This document shows positions 41,980-50,703 of a stretch of 54,028 nucleotides of DNA, piece after piece. Numbering within the stretch: position 1 is the stretch's first letter; each line of letters begins with the position of its first letter. This DNA is from Chitinophagaceae bacterium (GTDB taxonomy: Bacteria; Bacteroidota; Bacteroidia; Chitinophagales; Chitinophagaceae). The position numbers and the translations under genes were made by a program. The notes beneath the pieces were generated by a model. The model saw only the letters and a program-made list of their open reading frames with translations, searched no databases and was not told where the DNA came from. The stretch is taken from contig JALNZE010000022.1 in the NCBI GenBank assembly GCA_023229465.1, positions 1-54,028 of the forward strand, written 5' to 3'.

Positions 41980-42063
41980 GCCGGTCTTTCTTTCTGCCAA
42001 TATTTCCCTTTTTGTTGTCCCGGCAAAATTTTTGACAGTATTGCCAGACTAAGAATACTCATT

Positions 42064-42633
42064 ATGGAAGAGAAAGAAATGGCGAAAAATCCAGAAATAG
42101 TGGACACATTGCATGGAACAGACCTAAATACTGACGAAAATGCAGCCGGCATCCCGGATTTGCAGGAACCGGAAGTGGCGTTGTCTGAAACAGAAAAATG
42201 GCAGGCCGAATTGCAGGAGCAAAAGGATAAATACCTCCGTTTAATGGCTGAATTTGATAATTTCAGGCGCAGAACGGCCAAAGAAAGGCTGGATCTGATA
42301 CAAACAGCGGGTAAAGACGTGATTGTTTCTTTGCTGGATGTGCTGGATGACTGTGACCGTGCAGAAAAGCAGTTAGCCACCAGTGATGATATTGCTTTGC
42401 AGAAAGAAGGGATACAGTTGGTTTTTAATAAGCTCAGAACCTCCCTTCAGCAAAAAGGCGTGAAAGCGCTGGATAGTATTCACACTGATTTTGATGTAGA
42501 AAAACATGAAGCCATCACTGAGATACCGGCTCCTACGGGAAAACTGAAAGGTAAAGTACTGGATGAAGTGGTGAAAGGGTATTACCTGAATGATAAACTG
42601 ATCAGGTTCGCGAAAGTAGTGGTAGGAAAATAG
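42064..42633 (+). CDS. grpE: nucleotide exchange factor GrpE
   Basis: 189 residues from MEEKEMAKNPE; the longer frame to 41914 overlaps rlmI and is rejected. A disordered acidic N terminus leads into the long dimerising helix (ELQEQKDKYLRLMAEFDNFR, RRTAKERLDLI) and the C-terminal beta domain (HEAITEIPAPTGKLKGKVL, GYYLNDKLIRFAKVVVG). GrpE releases ADP from DnaK. It is followed by dnaJ after 79 nt; dnaK is elsewhere. Confidence 0.96.
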   Translation: MEEKEMAKNPEIVDTLHGTDLNTDENAAGIPDLQEPEVALSETEKWQAELQEQKDKYLRLMAEFDNFRRRTAKERLDLIQTAGKDVIVSLLDVLDDCDRAEKQLATSDDIALQKEGIQLVFNKLRTSLQQKGVKALDSIHTDFDVEKHEAITEIPAPTGKLKGKVLDEVVKGYYLNDKLIRFAKVVVGK

Positions 42634-42679
42634 CGGTTACTAACTGAACAAAACCCAAACGGATGTTATCTTAAACAAC

Positions 42680-42706
42680 TATAGACAATGGTCTATAGAC
42701 AATGGA
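42680..42706. repeat. short-period repeat (TATAGACAATGG dialect)
   Basis: ctatagacaatggtctatag acts as a direct and inverted repeat (two copies of tatagacaatgg) in the grpE-dnaJ gap, ending 7 nt before dnaJ. Confidence 0.7.
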
Positions 42707-42712
42707 GAATTC

Positions 42713-43885
42713 ATGGCTAACAAGAGAGATTTTTATGAAATATTAGGAGTTACTAAAACGGCAACTGCCGATGAGATTAAAAAAGCTTATCGCAAAACGG
42801 CCATGCAATTTCACCCCGACCGTAACCCGGGTGATAAAGGGGCTGAGGAAAAATTTAAAGAAGCAGCCGAAGCTTATGAAATATTAAGCGATGATACTAA
42901 AAAAGCCAAGTACGACCGGTATGGGCACCAGGCATTTGGCCCGGGCACTTCAGGCGGCGCGGGCGCTCATGGTGGTATGAATATGGATGATATCTTCAGC
43001 CAGTTTGGAGATATTTTTGGCGAAGATATGTTTGGCAATTTCTTTGGTGGTGGCAGAAGAGGTGGGGGTGGAGGAAATAGCAGACCCAAAGGTCAGCGTG
43101 GCAGTAACCTGCGTATCAAACTCAAATTAACCTACGAAGAGATAGCCAGGGGTATTGTAAAGAATGTAAAAGTAAAGAAGCATGTATTATGTACTACCTG
43201 TGGCGGTAATGGTGCAAAAGATAAAAATAGTTTACAAACCTGCGGAACCTGCAATGGCAGCGGACAGGTACGAAGGGTTACCAGTACTTTTTTAGGTCAG
43301 ATGCAAACTGTTTCTACCTGTCCATCCTGTAATGGGGAAGGTACCACGGTAACTGCTAAATGCAGTGGTTGTAAAGGGGAGGGCAGGGTATATGGCGAAG
43401 AAACCATTAGCATTGAAATTCCGGCCGGTGTGCAGGAAGGTATGCAGTTAAGTATGAGTGGAAAGGGTAACGCGGGAGAACGTGGCGGCGCACCCGGTGA
43501 CCTGATTATACAGATTGAAGAAGAGGCACATGAAGAGCTGCACAGGGATGGACTGAACGTTGCTTTTGATCTGCATATTTCTTTTCCTGATGCCGCATTT
43601 GGCACACAGGTAGAAGTACCCACCATTGATGGCAGGGCCAAGATTAAAATACCGCCAGGTACCCAAAGCGGAAAAATATTCCGGTTAAAAGGAAAGGGAT
43701 TTCCGGAAGTGCAGGGTTATGCAAAGGGCGACCAGTTAATACAGGTTAATGTATGGACACCTCAGCACCTTAGTTTGGAAGAAAAAGAAATATTGGAGAA
43801 AATGAATAAGAGCGAAAATTTTAAACCAAACCCGAATAAAGGGGATAAGAGTTTTTTCGACAGGGTGAGGGAAGCTTTTAATTAA
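42713..43885 (+). CDS. dnaJ: chaperone DnaJ (Hsp40)
   Basis: 390 residues. The J domain (1-70) has the HPD motif at residues 34-36; a Gly/Phe-rich linker follows (about 80-125), then four zinc motifs CTTCGGNG, CGTCNGSG, CPSCNGEG and CSGCKGEG (about 160-230) and the substrate-binding domains. DnaJ delivers clients to DnaK. Forms a pair with grpE. The 3' end overlaps the convergent VWA gene by 4 nt. Confidence 0.98.
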   Translation: MANKRDFYEILGVTKTATADEIKKAYRKTAMQFHPDRNPGDKGAEEKFKEAAEAYEILSDDTKKAKYDRYGHQAFGPGTSGGAGAHGGMNMDDIFSQFGDIFGEDMFGNFFGGGRRGGGGGNSRPKGQRGSNLRIKLKLTYEEIARGIVKNVKVKKHVLCTTCGGNGAKDKNSLQTCGTCNGSGQVRRVTSTFLGQMQTVSTCPSCNGEGTTVTAKCSGCKGEGRVYGEETISIEIPAGVQEGMQLSMSGKGNAGERGGAPGDLIIQIEEEAHEELHRDGLNVAFDLHISFPDAAFGTQVEVPTIDGRAKIKIPPGTQSGKIFRLKGKGFPEVQGYAKGDQLIQVNVWTPQHLSLEEKEILEKMNKSENFKPNPNKGDKSFFDRVREAFN

Positions 43886-45645
43886 TCATTTTTCAGTTTT
43901 CGTTTTCTTTTAACCGGGTTATAGATGTCTATGGCTTTCTTAATCAATGCCAGGAACTCTTTTTGAAGAAAATCAGTTGGATCAACCGCTGATTTTGCAA
44001 GCAGGTACACATCTTCCAGTTGATAGTTGTTCAAATATTTTGATTGTTTTAAAACGCTTCCGAACATGGCAACGGCTGCCGCGAAGCGAAAAGTAGAGTC
44101 AACCGATGCTATCGCCTCCTGTTCATAAACAACTGTAAAATTTTGCCTGTTGGAACTGTCTGAATGCAGCGCTTTATATTGTATAGTAATAGAAGCAAAA
44201 GGTTGGTGAAAGAATACGGAATCATTTTTTTGTGATTGTACCTCAAAGATGGCCATCATGGTATGTCCACTACCTACTTCACCTCCCTCAAGTTCACTGG
44301 AGCTGTCTGCCACCGCGTTTTTTTTATTGTCAAATCCAATCAAACGATATTCCTTAATAAAGGATGGTAGAAAATTTATTTTCAGAAAAGCGTTATTGGC
44401 AACTGCATAAAGGGTTTGCGTAAATTCTGTTACCAATACTTTCTGTGCTTCCTGCAGATTATCTATATACGCAAAATTGCCATTTCCTTTTTTAGACAGG
44501 CTTTCCAGTTTACTGTCTTTATAATTTCCCATACCAACGCCCAAACAAGTAAGGTATATACCTGTTTGTTTATAAGCGATGATCATATCTTCCAGTTCCG
44601 TTTCTGAACGGATGCCGACATTGAAATCGCCGTCTGTAGCGAGTATTACGCGATTATTTCCTTTGGGAATGAATGTTTTTTTCGCGAGATCATAGGCAAT
44701 CCTGATGGCGTTTTCGCCGGGTGTATCACCACCTGCTGTCAATGAATCTATAGCGTCATTGATTTTCTTTTTATCATTACCGCCTGTGGGCGGCAAGGCA
44801 ATTCCTACACCACCGCCATAGGTCACTACTGTAATGGTATCTTCCTCTCTCAGGTTCTTAGCTAATAATTTAAAAGCGGATTGCAGCAAAGGTAATCGGT
44901 TGGGCTTATCCATCGAGCCGGAAATATCTATCAGGAAAACCAGGTTGGAAGGTGGAATACTATCGAGGTTTAGTTTAGGTGCATGGATATTCAGAAACAA
45001 TAGTTTATGCTGTTCATCCCATGGGCAATCTGTGAGCTTTGTGATACAATTGAAATGACTGGTGGATGCGGATTTTTTCCGATCTGTATCATTAAAATAG
45101 TTGAGCATTTCTTCTATACGAACCGCATCTTTAGGAACCTTCATTCCATTACCCAGGAATCGCCTGATATTACTGTAAGAGGCTTTATCTACATTTAGTG
45201 CAAAACCTGTTTCGGGGTACTCATCTGCCTCAATAAAATTATTTTCTACCAGGTTACTGTAACTCTCACCTGGCCCGGAAAATGTATTGGGTAAGAACCC
45301 TTTCAGGTTAGTGGTAGCCGATGCTAATTTGTCTGTATATAATCTCGCGGTGGAGGGTAACATTTTCATTACCAGTTGCTGGAACTTCCTTGTATCAACC
45401 TTAAGGCGTATTGTTTCGAATCCATCCAGTTGTAAAAAAATCGTATCTGTGCTATGTGAAACTGAAATACCGAATGCCCCTCCCCGGCCACTGTAATAAG
45501 GAAGGCTGCCCAGGGAAGAAAGGTTGATCTTAACACCCTCCAGTACATGACCCCTATTATCCTTTATCTCACCGCGCAGGTAATACTGGCTGGAAGCGCT
45601 ATATGAAATAGAAAATAACAGCAGAACCCAAATGACTTTCTTCAT
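43882..45645 (-). CDS. YfbK-like VWA-domain secreted protein
   Basis: 587 residues. A signal peptide (MKKVIWVLLLFSISYSASSQ) is followed by a carboxypeptidase-regulatory-like beta domain (about 22-90), a YfbK N-terminal region with MLNYFNDTD and a von Willebrand A domain whose MIDAS is intact: DISGS, GGDTPG and ATDGD. The C-terminal part (ANNAFLKINFLP to SAVDPTDFLQKEF) matches the DUF3520 end of the family. Such proteins bind ligands through a divalent metal; the ligand is unknown. No gene partner is evident beside it. Confidence 0.9.
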   Translation of the reverse strand: MKKVIWVLLLFSISYSASSQYYLRGEIKDNRGHVLEGVKINLSSLGSLPYYSGRGGAFGISVSHSTDTIFLQLDGFETIRLKVDTRKFQQLVMKMLPSTARLYTDKLASATTNLKGFLPNTFSGPGESYSNLVENNFIEADEYPETGFALNVDKASYSNIRRFLGNGMKVPKDAVRIEEMLNYFNDTDRKKSASTSHFNCITKLTDCPWDEQHKLLFLNIHAPKLNLDSIPPSNLVFLIDISGSMDKPNRLPLLQSAFKLLAKNLREEDTITVVTYGGGVGIALPPTGGNDKKKINDAIDSLTAGGDTPGENAIRIAYDLAKKTFIPKGNNRVILATDGDFNVGIRSETELEDMIIAYKQTGIYLTCLGVGMGNYKDSKLESLSKKGNGNFAYIDNLQEAQKVLVTEFTQTLYAVANNAFLKINFLPSFIKEYRLIGFDNKKNAVADSSSELEGGEVGSGHTMMAIFEVQSQKNDSVFFHQPFASITIQYKALHSDSSNRQNFTVVYEQEAIASVDSTFRFAAAVAMFGSVLKQSKYLNNYQLEDVYLLAKSAVDPTDFLQKEFLALIKKAIDIYNPVKRKRKLKND

Positions 45646-45720
45646 TTGTCAGCAGGATTTCTATCAATATACCAAAGAATGATGGTAAAATAGAATGGGG
45701 GCAGGGGTATTAGCAGAAAT

Positions 45721-46269
45721 TTAGGCTTCCGCCGCTTCGTTGAGCTGGTATAATTCCCGGATATTTCTTCCCAGTCCGTCATAGTCAAGCCCATAGCCCA
45801 ATACAAATTTATCAGGGATAGAGAAACAGCAATAATCAATGTTTATCGGGAAAATAGTGGCATCAGGTTTGTGTAACAGGATAGCCACTTTTAGTGAAGC
45901 GGGTTGCTGGTTGCGCAGTTGTGGTAAAAACGCATGCATGGTTTTACCGGTATCAATAATGTCTTCCAGTATCACCACATGCCGGTTAGTGATGTCTGTA
46001 TCCAGGCCAATGGCAGTGATCACATGCCCGCTTGATTTGATGCCTTTGTAAGAAGCCAGTTTGATAAAACAGATCTCCGCTTCAATGGAAAGATATTTAA
46101 ACAGGTCAGCCGCAAACATGAAAGAACCATTGAGTATGGCAATGAAGAGCGGTTTCTTACCCGCGTAATCCGCATCAAGTTGAACAGCCAGCTCTTTCAC
46201 TTTTTCAAGTATGATGCCTTCGGATAAATAGGGGATAAATATTTTGTCGTGAACTTTAATAACTGACAT
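45721..46269 (-). CDS. hpt: hypoxanthine phosphoribosyltransferase
   Basis: 182 residues. The PRPP-binding motif is VVILEDIIDTGKTMHAF (about 98-114), preceded by the flexible catalytic loop (KLASYKGIKSSGHV) and a FAADLFKYL helix. It salvages hypoxanthine and guanine to IMP and GMP. It lies 42 nt after the glucosaminidase gene on the same strand and probably shares its transcript. Confidence 0.95.
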   Translation of the reverse strand: MSVIKVHDKIFIPYLSEGIILEKVKELAVQLDADYAGKKPLFIAILNGSFMFAADLFKYLSIEAEICFIKLASYKGIKSSGHVITAIGLDTDITNRHVVILEDIIDTGKTMHAFLPQLRNQQPASLKVAILLHKPDATIFPINIDYCCFSIPDKFVLGYGLDYDGLGRNIRELYQLNEAAEA

Positions 46270-46311
46270 GAGAGTTGAGATTATATTTCAACGGGTAAAT
46301 TAATTAAAAAT

Positions 46312-46890
46312 TTATTTAGGATCTTTTGAAGGTTGGGTTGCCGGACCGGCTACTGGTGGGTTGGTTTTTTTATTGCCTTGCCTTTCCAGGGCCAGTAAAC
46401 TGTATTGTTGCAGTTGGTAATCATAGATCACTTTCAATAATCTTTGGGGGTAAGTGGTACTGGTAGCATACCCCGCTTTTTTTAAACCCCTTGCCCATGC
46501 TTCAGCATCTGTGGGGTTGAGCTGAAAAAGAAAGGCATAATGCGGCCTGCTCCTGAGAAAATCGGAATGATCTTTATATGAATCAGCAACAGAAGGATAT
46601 ACACGGAAACATTCTCCTCTTTCATCATCATCGTGATAGGTTTTATCACCTGTCCACTCTGTCTTACATTTTATGCCGAAATGGTTATTCGATTTTTTAG
46701 CCAGATCGCTTTCGCCCGATTGAGATTCTAAAATACCCTGTGCCAGTTTAATAGAAGCCGGTACACCGGTGCGCAGCATTTCAGTAATGGCCAATTCTTT
46801 GTAAGTATTGATATAGGCTTCAACTGCCTGTTTTTGCGCCTGCACACTTAAACTTACCAGCAAGCAGATAGCTAAAATTATTTTTTTCAT
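46312..46890 (-). CDS. secreted glucosaminidase (FlgJ/GH73-like)
   Basis: 192 residues with a signal peptide (MKKIILAICLLVSLSVQAQ). The catalytic Glu lies in AQGILESQSGESDLAKKSN, then NHFGIKCKTEWTGDKTYHDD and FRVYPSVADSYKDHSDFL as in GH73 N-acetylglucosaminidases that cut the glycan strand of peptidoglycan. A short Lys/Pro tail closes the protein. Its start overlaps the O-methyltransferase stop by 4 nt, so the two are translationally coupled; why is not clear. Confidence 0.9.
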   Translation of the reverse strand: MKKIILAICLLVSLSVQAQKQAVEAYINTYKELAITEMLRTGVPASIKLAQGILESQSGESDLAKKSNNHFGIKCKTEWTGDKTYHDDDERGECFRVYPSVADSYKDHSDFLRSRPHYAFLFQLNPTDAEAWARGLKKAGYATSTTYPQRLLKVIYDYQLQQYSLLALERQGNKKTNPPVAGPATQPSKDPK

Positions 46891-47531
46891 TTGGATCTTT
46901 TTTTTATCAGGAGTATTCCATCCCTGATGGTTACTAATACCTGTTCGGTTCGCTTGTCATTCATCACGTGTTCATTAAAAGCCTGAATGGCTTTCGCATT
47001 CTTCCCACTTACTGGTTCCTGTAAAACCTCTCCGTGAAACAGTACATTATCAGCCAGTACTATACCCTTTTCGCTTAGCCTGGGTATTACCATTTCGTAA
47101 TAATCAATATAGGAAGTCTTGTCGGCGTCTATAAAAACAAGGTCCCATGGATGGTTCAGGCCGGGAATGATTTCCCGGGCATCACCAAGGTGCAAATGTA
47201 TCTGGTTATTTCTTTTGTATTTGCTAAAATTTTCCCGGGCAATGGCTGCATCCGCCTCTCTTACTTCAATCGTATGAAGTTCTCCATCGGCTGATAAGCC
47301 TTCTGCCAGGCAAATGGCGCTATAGCCGGTAAAAGTTCCGATTTCCAGGATATATTCCGGTTGTAAAACCGTACTGATAAAAGAGAGGAATTTACCCTGA
47401 ACATGGCCACTCAACATATGCGCATGCGGGTGGTTTTGCCTGGTTTGATTAGTCACTTCCGCAAGAAGCGCCTCTTCCCCCGAACTAAACCGGGCAGCAT
47501 AGGCTTCAGCTAAATGATGAATCAGTTCCAT
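46887..47531 (-). CDS. SAM-dependent O-methyltransferase (type 3)
   Basis: 214 residues from MELIHHLAEAYAARFSSGEE; a TTG two codons upstream lies inside the promoter box and is rejected. SAM site YILEIGTFTGYSAICLAEGL and metal/substrate motif WDLVFIDADKTSYIDYYEMV identify the caffeoyl-CoA/catechol O-methyltransferase family. Substrate unknown. The -7 box ends 3 nt before the ATG, so the message may be leaderless. Confidence 0.93.
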   Translation of the reverse strand: MELIHHLAEAYAARFSSGEEALLAEVTNQTRQNHPHAHMLSGHVQGKFLSFISTVLQPEYILEIGTFTGYSAICLAEGLSADGELHTIEVREADAAIARENFSKYKRNNQIHLHLGDAREIIPGLNHPWDLVFIDADKTSYIDYYEMVIPRLSEKGIVLADNVLFHGEVLQEPVSGKNAKAIQAFNEHVMNDKRTEQVLVTIRDGILLIKKRSK

Positions 47532-47534
47532 CCG

Positions 47535-47542
47535 CAAATATA
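47535..47542 (-). promoter_or_regulatory. -7 box of the O-methyltransferase gene, near-leaderless
   Basis: On the minus strand TATATTTG (perfect TAnnTTTG) ends 3 nt before the ATG at 47531. Confidence 0.55.
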
Positions 47543-47635
47543 GGAAACGCGGAACGCATAACGCTAATACAAAAAAAGTGCAACATCCCGCTTTTAGCCT
47601 ACGGCGTTAAGCATTATGCGTTATGCGTTCCCCGT
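47540..47635. repeat. inverted short-period repeat (ATGCGTTATGCGTTCC dialect)
   Basis: Left arm ggaacgcataacgctaat; right arm gcgttaagcattatgcgtta and tgcgttcc. Arms are complementary over ~20-25 nt. The right arm encodes the last residues (GERITHNA) of the SSS symporter. Same dialect as 11407-11461 and 17376-17480. Confidence 0.8.
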
Positions 47636-49070
47636 TCTTCGAAATAAGGAAAAGCCCAATAAATGTAATCAGTCCATTAATAATTAATAGTTCCAGTCCT
47701 AATTCAAATGAACCGAAAATTTGTTTCTGAAATTTATCGAGCAGAAAACAAATAACCGGTGAAGCGATGCATATCAACGGAACCCATTTATCTTTTACGG
47801 AGCGTTTTAAAAGGATACCGAAGGCAAACAAACCCAGTATGGGGCCATAAGTAAAGGCGGCCACTTTTAAGATCAGCCCAATCATGCTGGGGTTATTGAT
47901 CCATTTGAATACCATCACAAAAGCCAGGAAAATAACGGCGAAAGACAGGTGTACCCGCTGCCTCATTTTTTTCTTTTGGGCATCAGTCAGGTCCATTCTT
48001 CTTTGCATGCCAATGATGTCTATGCAGAAGGTAGAAGTGAGGGCCGTAATGGCGCCATCGGCGCTGGGAAACAGGGCCGAAATAAGGGCTATGATAAATA
48101 TCACGGAAATAAAAGGCGGCATATGATCCAGCGCGATAGCGGGAAATAATTTATCGCCGGTTACAGGCAGGTTTAATTGACCGGCATACAGGTAAAGAAG
48201 CCCACCCAGGAACAGGAAAATGAAAATGACAAACATGAGTACCAGCGACATGGAAATCACATTTTTTTGAGAATTTTTCAGTGTTTTAACAGAGATGTTT
48301 TTCTGCATCATTTCCTGGTCCATACCTGTCATGGTGATGGTAATGAAAGCGCCGGCAAGTACCTGTTTTACAAAAAATAATTTACTGTTGGGGTTGGAAA
48401 AAAATATCTGTGAATAGCCTTTCTCATGCATGGCCTGTAAGCTGTTGCCAAGGCCAAGGTGTAAGGTATTGAGGATATAGATTACGCAGATCACCAATCC
48501 CAGTAACATACAACTGGTTTGCAGGGTATCGGTATATACAATGGTTTTTACACCGCCTTCATAGGTATACAAAAGGATCATCACCAGGATAATAAGGGTG
48601 GTTGCCCAAAAAGGAATATGAAAGCTGTTGAGAATAGCGTCCTGTAATATGTTTACCACCAGGTATAACCTGGCCGTGGCGCCCAGCGTTCTGGAGAGAA
48701 TAAAAAAGCTTGCACCCGTTTTATAGGAAGTAAACCCAAGCCGGTTCTGCAGATAATTATAAATGGAAGTAAGGTTTAGCCGGTAGTAAAGGGGTAAGAG
48801 TACATAGGCAATAACAATGTATCCGATCAGGTAGCCAATGGTAACCTGGAAATAGGCGAAGGATTCTTTTGCCACCGCACCTGGTACGCTTACAAAAGTT
48901 ACGCCGCTCAGAGAAGTGCCCACCATGCCAAAGGCAACCAGCATCCAGTTACTGCTTTTGTTTCCGATAAAGAAGGATTCATTGGTACTGTTTCTGCCGG
49001 TATACCAGGCTACCAGCAGCAGGATCAGGAAATAAGCGATCACAAAAGTAAAAAGAAAGAATGGCGACAT
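47607..49070 (-). CDS. sodium:solute symporter (SSS family)
   Basis: 487 residues with 13-14 membrane helices. The SSS signatures GMVGTSLSGVTFVSVPGAVA near residue 50 and IIALISALFPSADGAITALT around residue 325 are present. It is only distantly like the symporter at 30431-32104, so substrate may differ; none can be named. The C terminus runs into a repeat block and ends ISKNGERITHNA. It is divergent from the LOG gene. Confidence 0.9.
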   Translation of the reverse strand: MSPFFLFTFVIAYFLILLLVAWYTGRNSTNESFFIGNKSSNWMLVAFGMVGTSLSGVTFVSVPGAVAKESFAYFQVTIGYLIGYIVIAYVLLPLYYRLNLTSIYNYLQNRLGFTSYKTGASFFILSRTLGATARLYLVVNILQDAILNSFHIPFWATTLIILVMILLYTYEGGVKTIVYTDTLQTSCMLLGLVICVIYILNTLHLGLGNSLQAMHEKGYSQIFFSNPNSKLFFVKQVLAGAFITITMTGMDQEMMQKNISVKTLKNSQKNVISMSLVLMFVIFIFLFLGGLLYLYAGQLNLPVTGDKLFPAIALDHMPPFISVIFIIALISALFPSADGAITALTSTFCIDIIGMQRRMDLTDAQKKKMRQRVHLSFAVIFLAFVMVFKWINNPSMIGLILKVAAFTYGPILGLFAFGILLKRSVKDKWVPLICIASPVICFLLDKFQKQIFGSFELGLELLIINGLITFIGLFLISKNGERITHNA

Positions 49071-49155
49071 AGGGCGGTAATTAAATTGTTAACTAAACGA
49101 ATTTGAAAAGTAGTAAAAATATTTCACCTATTTTGCCCCTTATAAAATAGTTTGT

Positions 49156-49719
49156 ATGCTTATCAGCCGTGTAGCCGTTTTTTGTGGATCGAAAGCAGGT
49201 GCCAATAACCTTTATGCGCAGCATGCGGCTGCATTGGGAAGAGGGTTGGCGGAACAGGCGATAGAACTGGTGTATGGCGGCGGTAAAACAGGGCTAATGG
49301 GCGCATTGGCTAATGCGGTTATGGAGTATGGCGGAAAGGTAATAGGCGTAATTCCTGAAATTTTACTTGCCTGGGAATCACAGCATGATGGCATTACTGA
49401 ATTAAGGGTGGTAGGCGATATGCATGTGCGAAAAAAAATGATCTACGAATTATGCGATGCGGCAATAGTACTGCCGGGTGGGAATGGAACGCTTGATGAG
49501 TTGTTTGAAATGCTTACCTGGAACACTTTGAATATCCACAACAAAAAAATAATTCTATTGAATACGGCGGGCTATTATGATCACCTGGTTCAGCATATCA
49601 TTACTATGACGGAAGGGGGATTTTTGTATGAGAACTGGCAGGAACGTTTGCTGGTCTGTGCAGATCCCGAAGAAGCTATCTCCTTGCTGGTTTCAGGTAC
49701 ATTCCAAAACCGGCCCTGA
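49156..49719 (+). CDS. LOG-family (TIGR00730) nucleotide phosphoribohydrolase
   Basis: 187 residues. The diagnostic PGGNGTLDE motif (residues ~110-118) and the MHVRKKMIYELCDAAIVL lead-in with a conserved Arg are present, plus VYGGGKTGLMGALANAV. LOG proteins cleave the riboside-5'-phosphate bond, releasing cytokinin-type bases or adenine; the in vivo substrate in non-plant bacteria is unsettled. The 3' end overlaps the convergent gene by 44 nt. Confidence 0.92.
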   Translation: MLISRVAVFCGSKAGANNLYAQHAAALGRGLAEQAIELVYGGGKTGLMGALANAVMEYGGKVIGVIPEILLAWESQHDGITELRVVGDMHVRKKMIYELCDAAIVLPGGNGTLDELFEMLTWNTLNIHNKKIILLNTAGYYDHLVQHIITMTEGGFLYENWQERLLVCADPEEAISLLVSGTFQNRP

Positions 49720-50269
49720 ATACAGGCTGCGGGTCGTTGTATTGATCGCGGTAGGGTGAATTCGGGTTTTGTAAAACATCAATCATAAGCGTTACATAGG
49801 AATAATGGCTGCCCAGTATCCTGGTTCCATATCCCACGCCCACCAGGAGGCTTTCTGCATTGTATTGGTATCTGCCTGTTTGCCCTGAGATGACATCTTT
49901 TTGCGAAGAACTGATCCAGTTATACTCGGGTTGCACCTGGATATGTAAAAAACTAAGCGGCCATATCCGGATAAAGCTACCTCCGCCATAATTAAAATTT
50001 CTCAGGCGGATACTGCTGTAATCAGAGGCGTTCTGGGAGAAATAATTGATATTGAACGACAGGCCCGCATCGAGCCATTTGGTAACACTATAGCCTATTT
50101 CAGGGTTCAGCCCCAGGTTAAAGGATCTGTTGGTAAGCCCCAGGTTTAACCCCGACCCGAAAAAAATGTTTTCCTTTTTCCACTTTCCTTTCTGAGTATC
50201 CGCATCACTATCCTGCGAAAAACCCCGGATGGATAGGGCTAATAAGATACAGGGGATCAGCAGCTTCAT
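49676..50269 (-). CDS. outer-membrane beta-barrel-like protein
   Basis: 197 residues from MKLLIPCILLALSIRGFSQ, a signal peptide; a start six codons upstream (MHQMPT) is the alternative. The rest is alternating aromatic/hydrophobic segments (FFGSGLNLGLTNRSFNLGLN, IGYSVTKWLDAGLSFNINYF, LLVGVGYGTRILGSHYSYV) ending in GFGMYLKPARR. The style matches Bacteroidota beta-barrel proteins of unknown function. No named family is claimed. Confidence 0.75.
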   Translation of the reverse strand: MKLLIPCILLALSIRGFSQDSDADTQKGKWKKENIFFGSGLNLGLTNRSFNLGLNPEIGYSVTKWLDAGLSFNINYFSQNASDYSSIRLRNFNYGGGSFIRIWPLSFLHIQVQPEYNWISSSQKDVISGQTGRYQYNAESLLVGVGYGTRILGSHYSYVTLMIDVLQNPNSPYRDQYNDPQPVFRAGFGMYLKPARR

Positions 50270-50403
50270 GGTTGGCATTTGATGCAAACCTATGCATTTA
50301 CTGAAGGAAAAATGATTTTGGATGTATAAAAAAATGTTAGGATACTATTGTATAAAAGATTTTTTCTTTACAATTTCATTTATATGCAAGTTTTTATCGG
50401 TAA
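50270..50403. other. A+T-rich gap after the beta-barrel gene
   Basis: No credible gene. The stretch is more A+T-rich than the region to the left and marks the start of the accessory segment that runs to the window end. Confidence 0.5.
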
Positions 50404-50703
50404 CTAAGTATATTTTTTTTGTATGCCATTACTATTTGAGTGGTATCCAAATAAATTCGAATACAGGGAATCTTTAGTATATAATCTACAAGAAAAGGCC
50501 GATTCCCAAGATGTTTGGACAGAAATTTTATAGGTTTCTTTTATCTCAGCTTTAGGTTCAAGGTGGTATAATTTTAAACCTACCCCTTCGCTATTTATAT
50601 GAATACTATCGATTTCGCTTTCATTGATAAAACGAATCCAAACTCTATAAGTTACACCATTGATTTCATCGGACGGATATTCATAGGATATGGGATTTAT
50701 CAA
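50404..50703 (-). CDS. hypothetical protein, possibly 5'-truncated
   Basis: 99 residues from a TTG start (MINPISYEYPSDEINGVTYR). The frame stays open for ~34 more codons upstream, with protein-like content (SNGCVHTLRLPIFPECLNR), but contains no ATG or GTG start, so the 5' end may be missing or altered. The visible part (VWIRFINESEIDSIHINSEG, YKISVQTSWESAFSC) looks like a beta-rich secreted or lipoprotein-type domain. Not recognised. It lies downstream of the CPBP gene on the same strand. Confidence 0.5.
   Translation of the reverse strand: MINPISYEYPSDEINGVTYRVWIRFINESEIDSIHINSEGVGLKLYHLEPKAEIKETYKISVQTSWESAFSCRLYTKDSLYSNLFGYHSNSNGIQKKYT

Noticed and set aside
41914..42063. Extended GrpE start overlapping rlmI
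   Set aside because: The extension is Cys/Phe-rich, unlike GrpE N termini, and is antisense to rlmI.
45642..45839. Short minus-strand frame between the VWA and hpt genes
   Set aside because: It overlaps hpt in another frame, has no homology and no promoter-start pairing.
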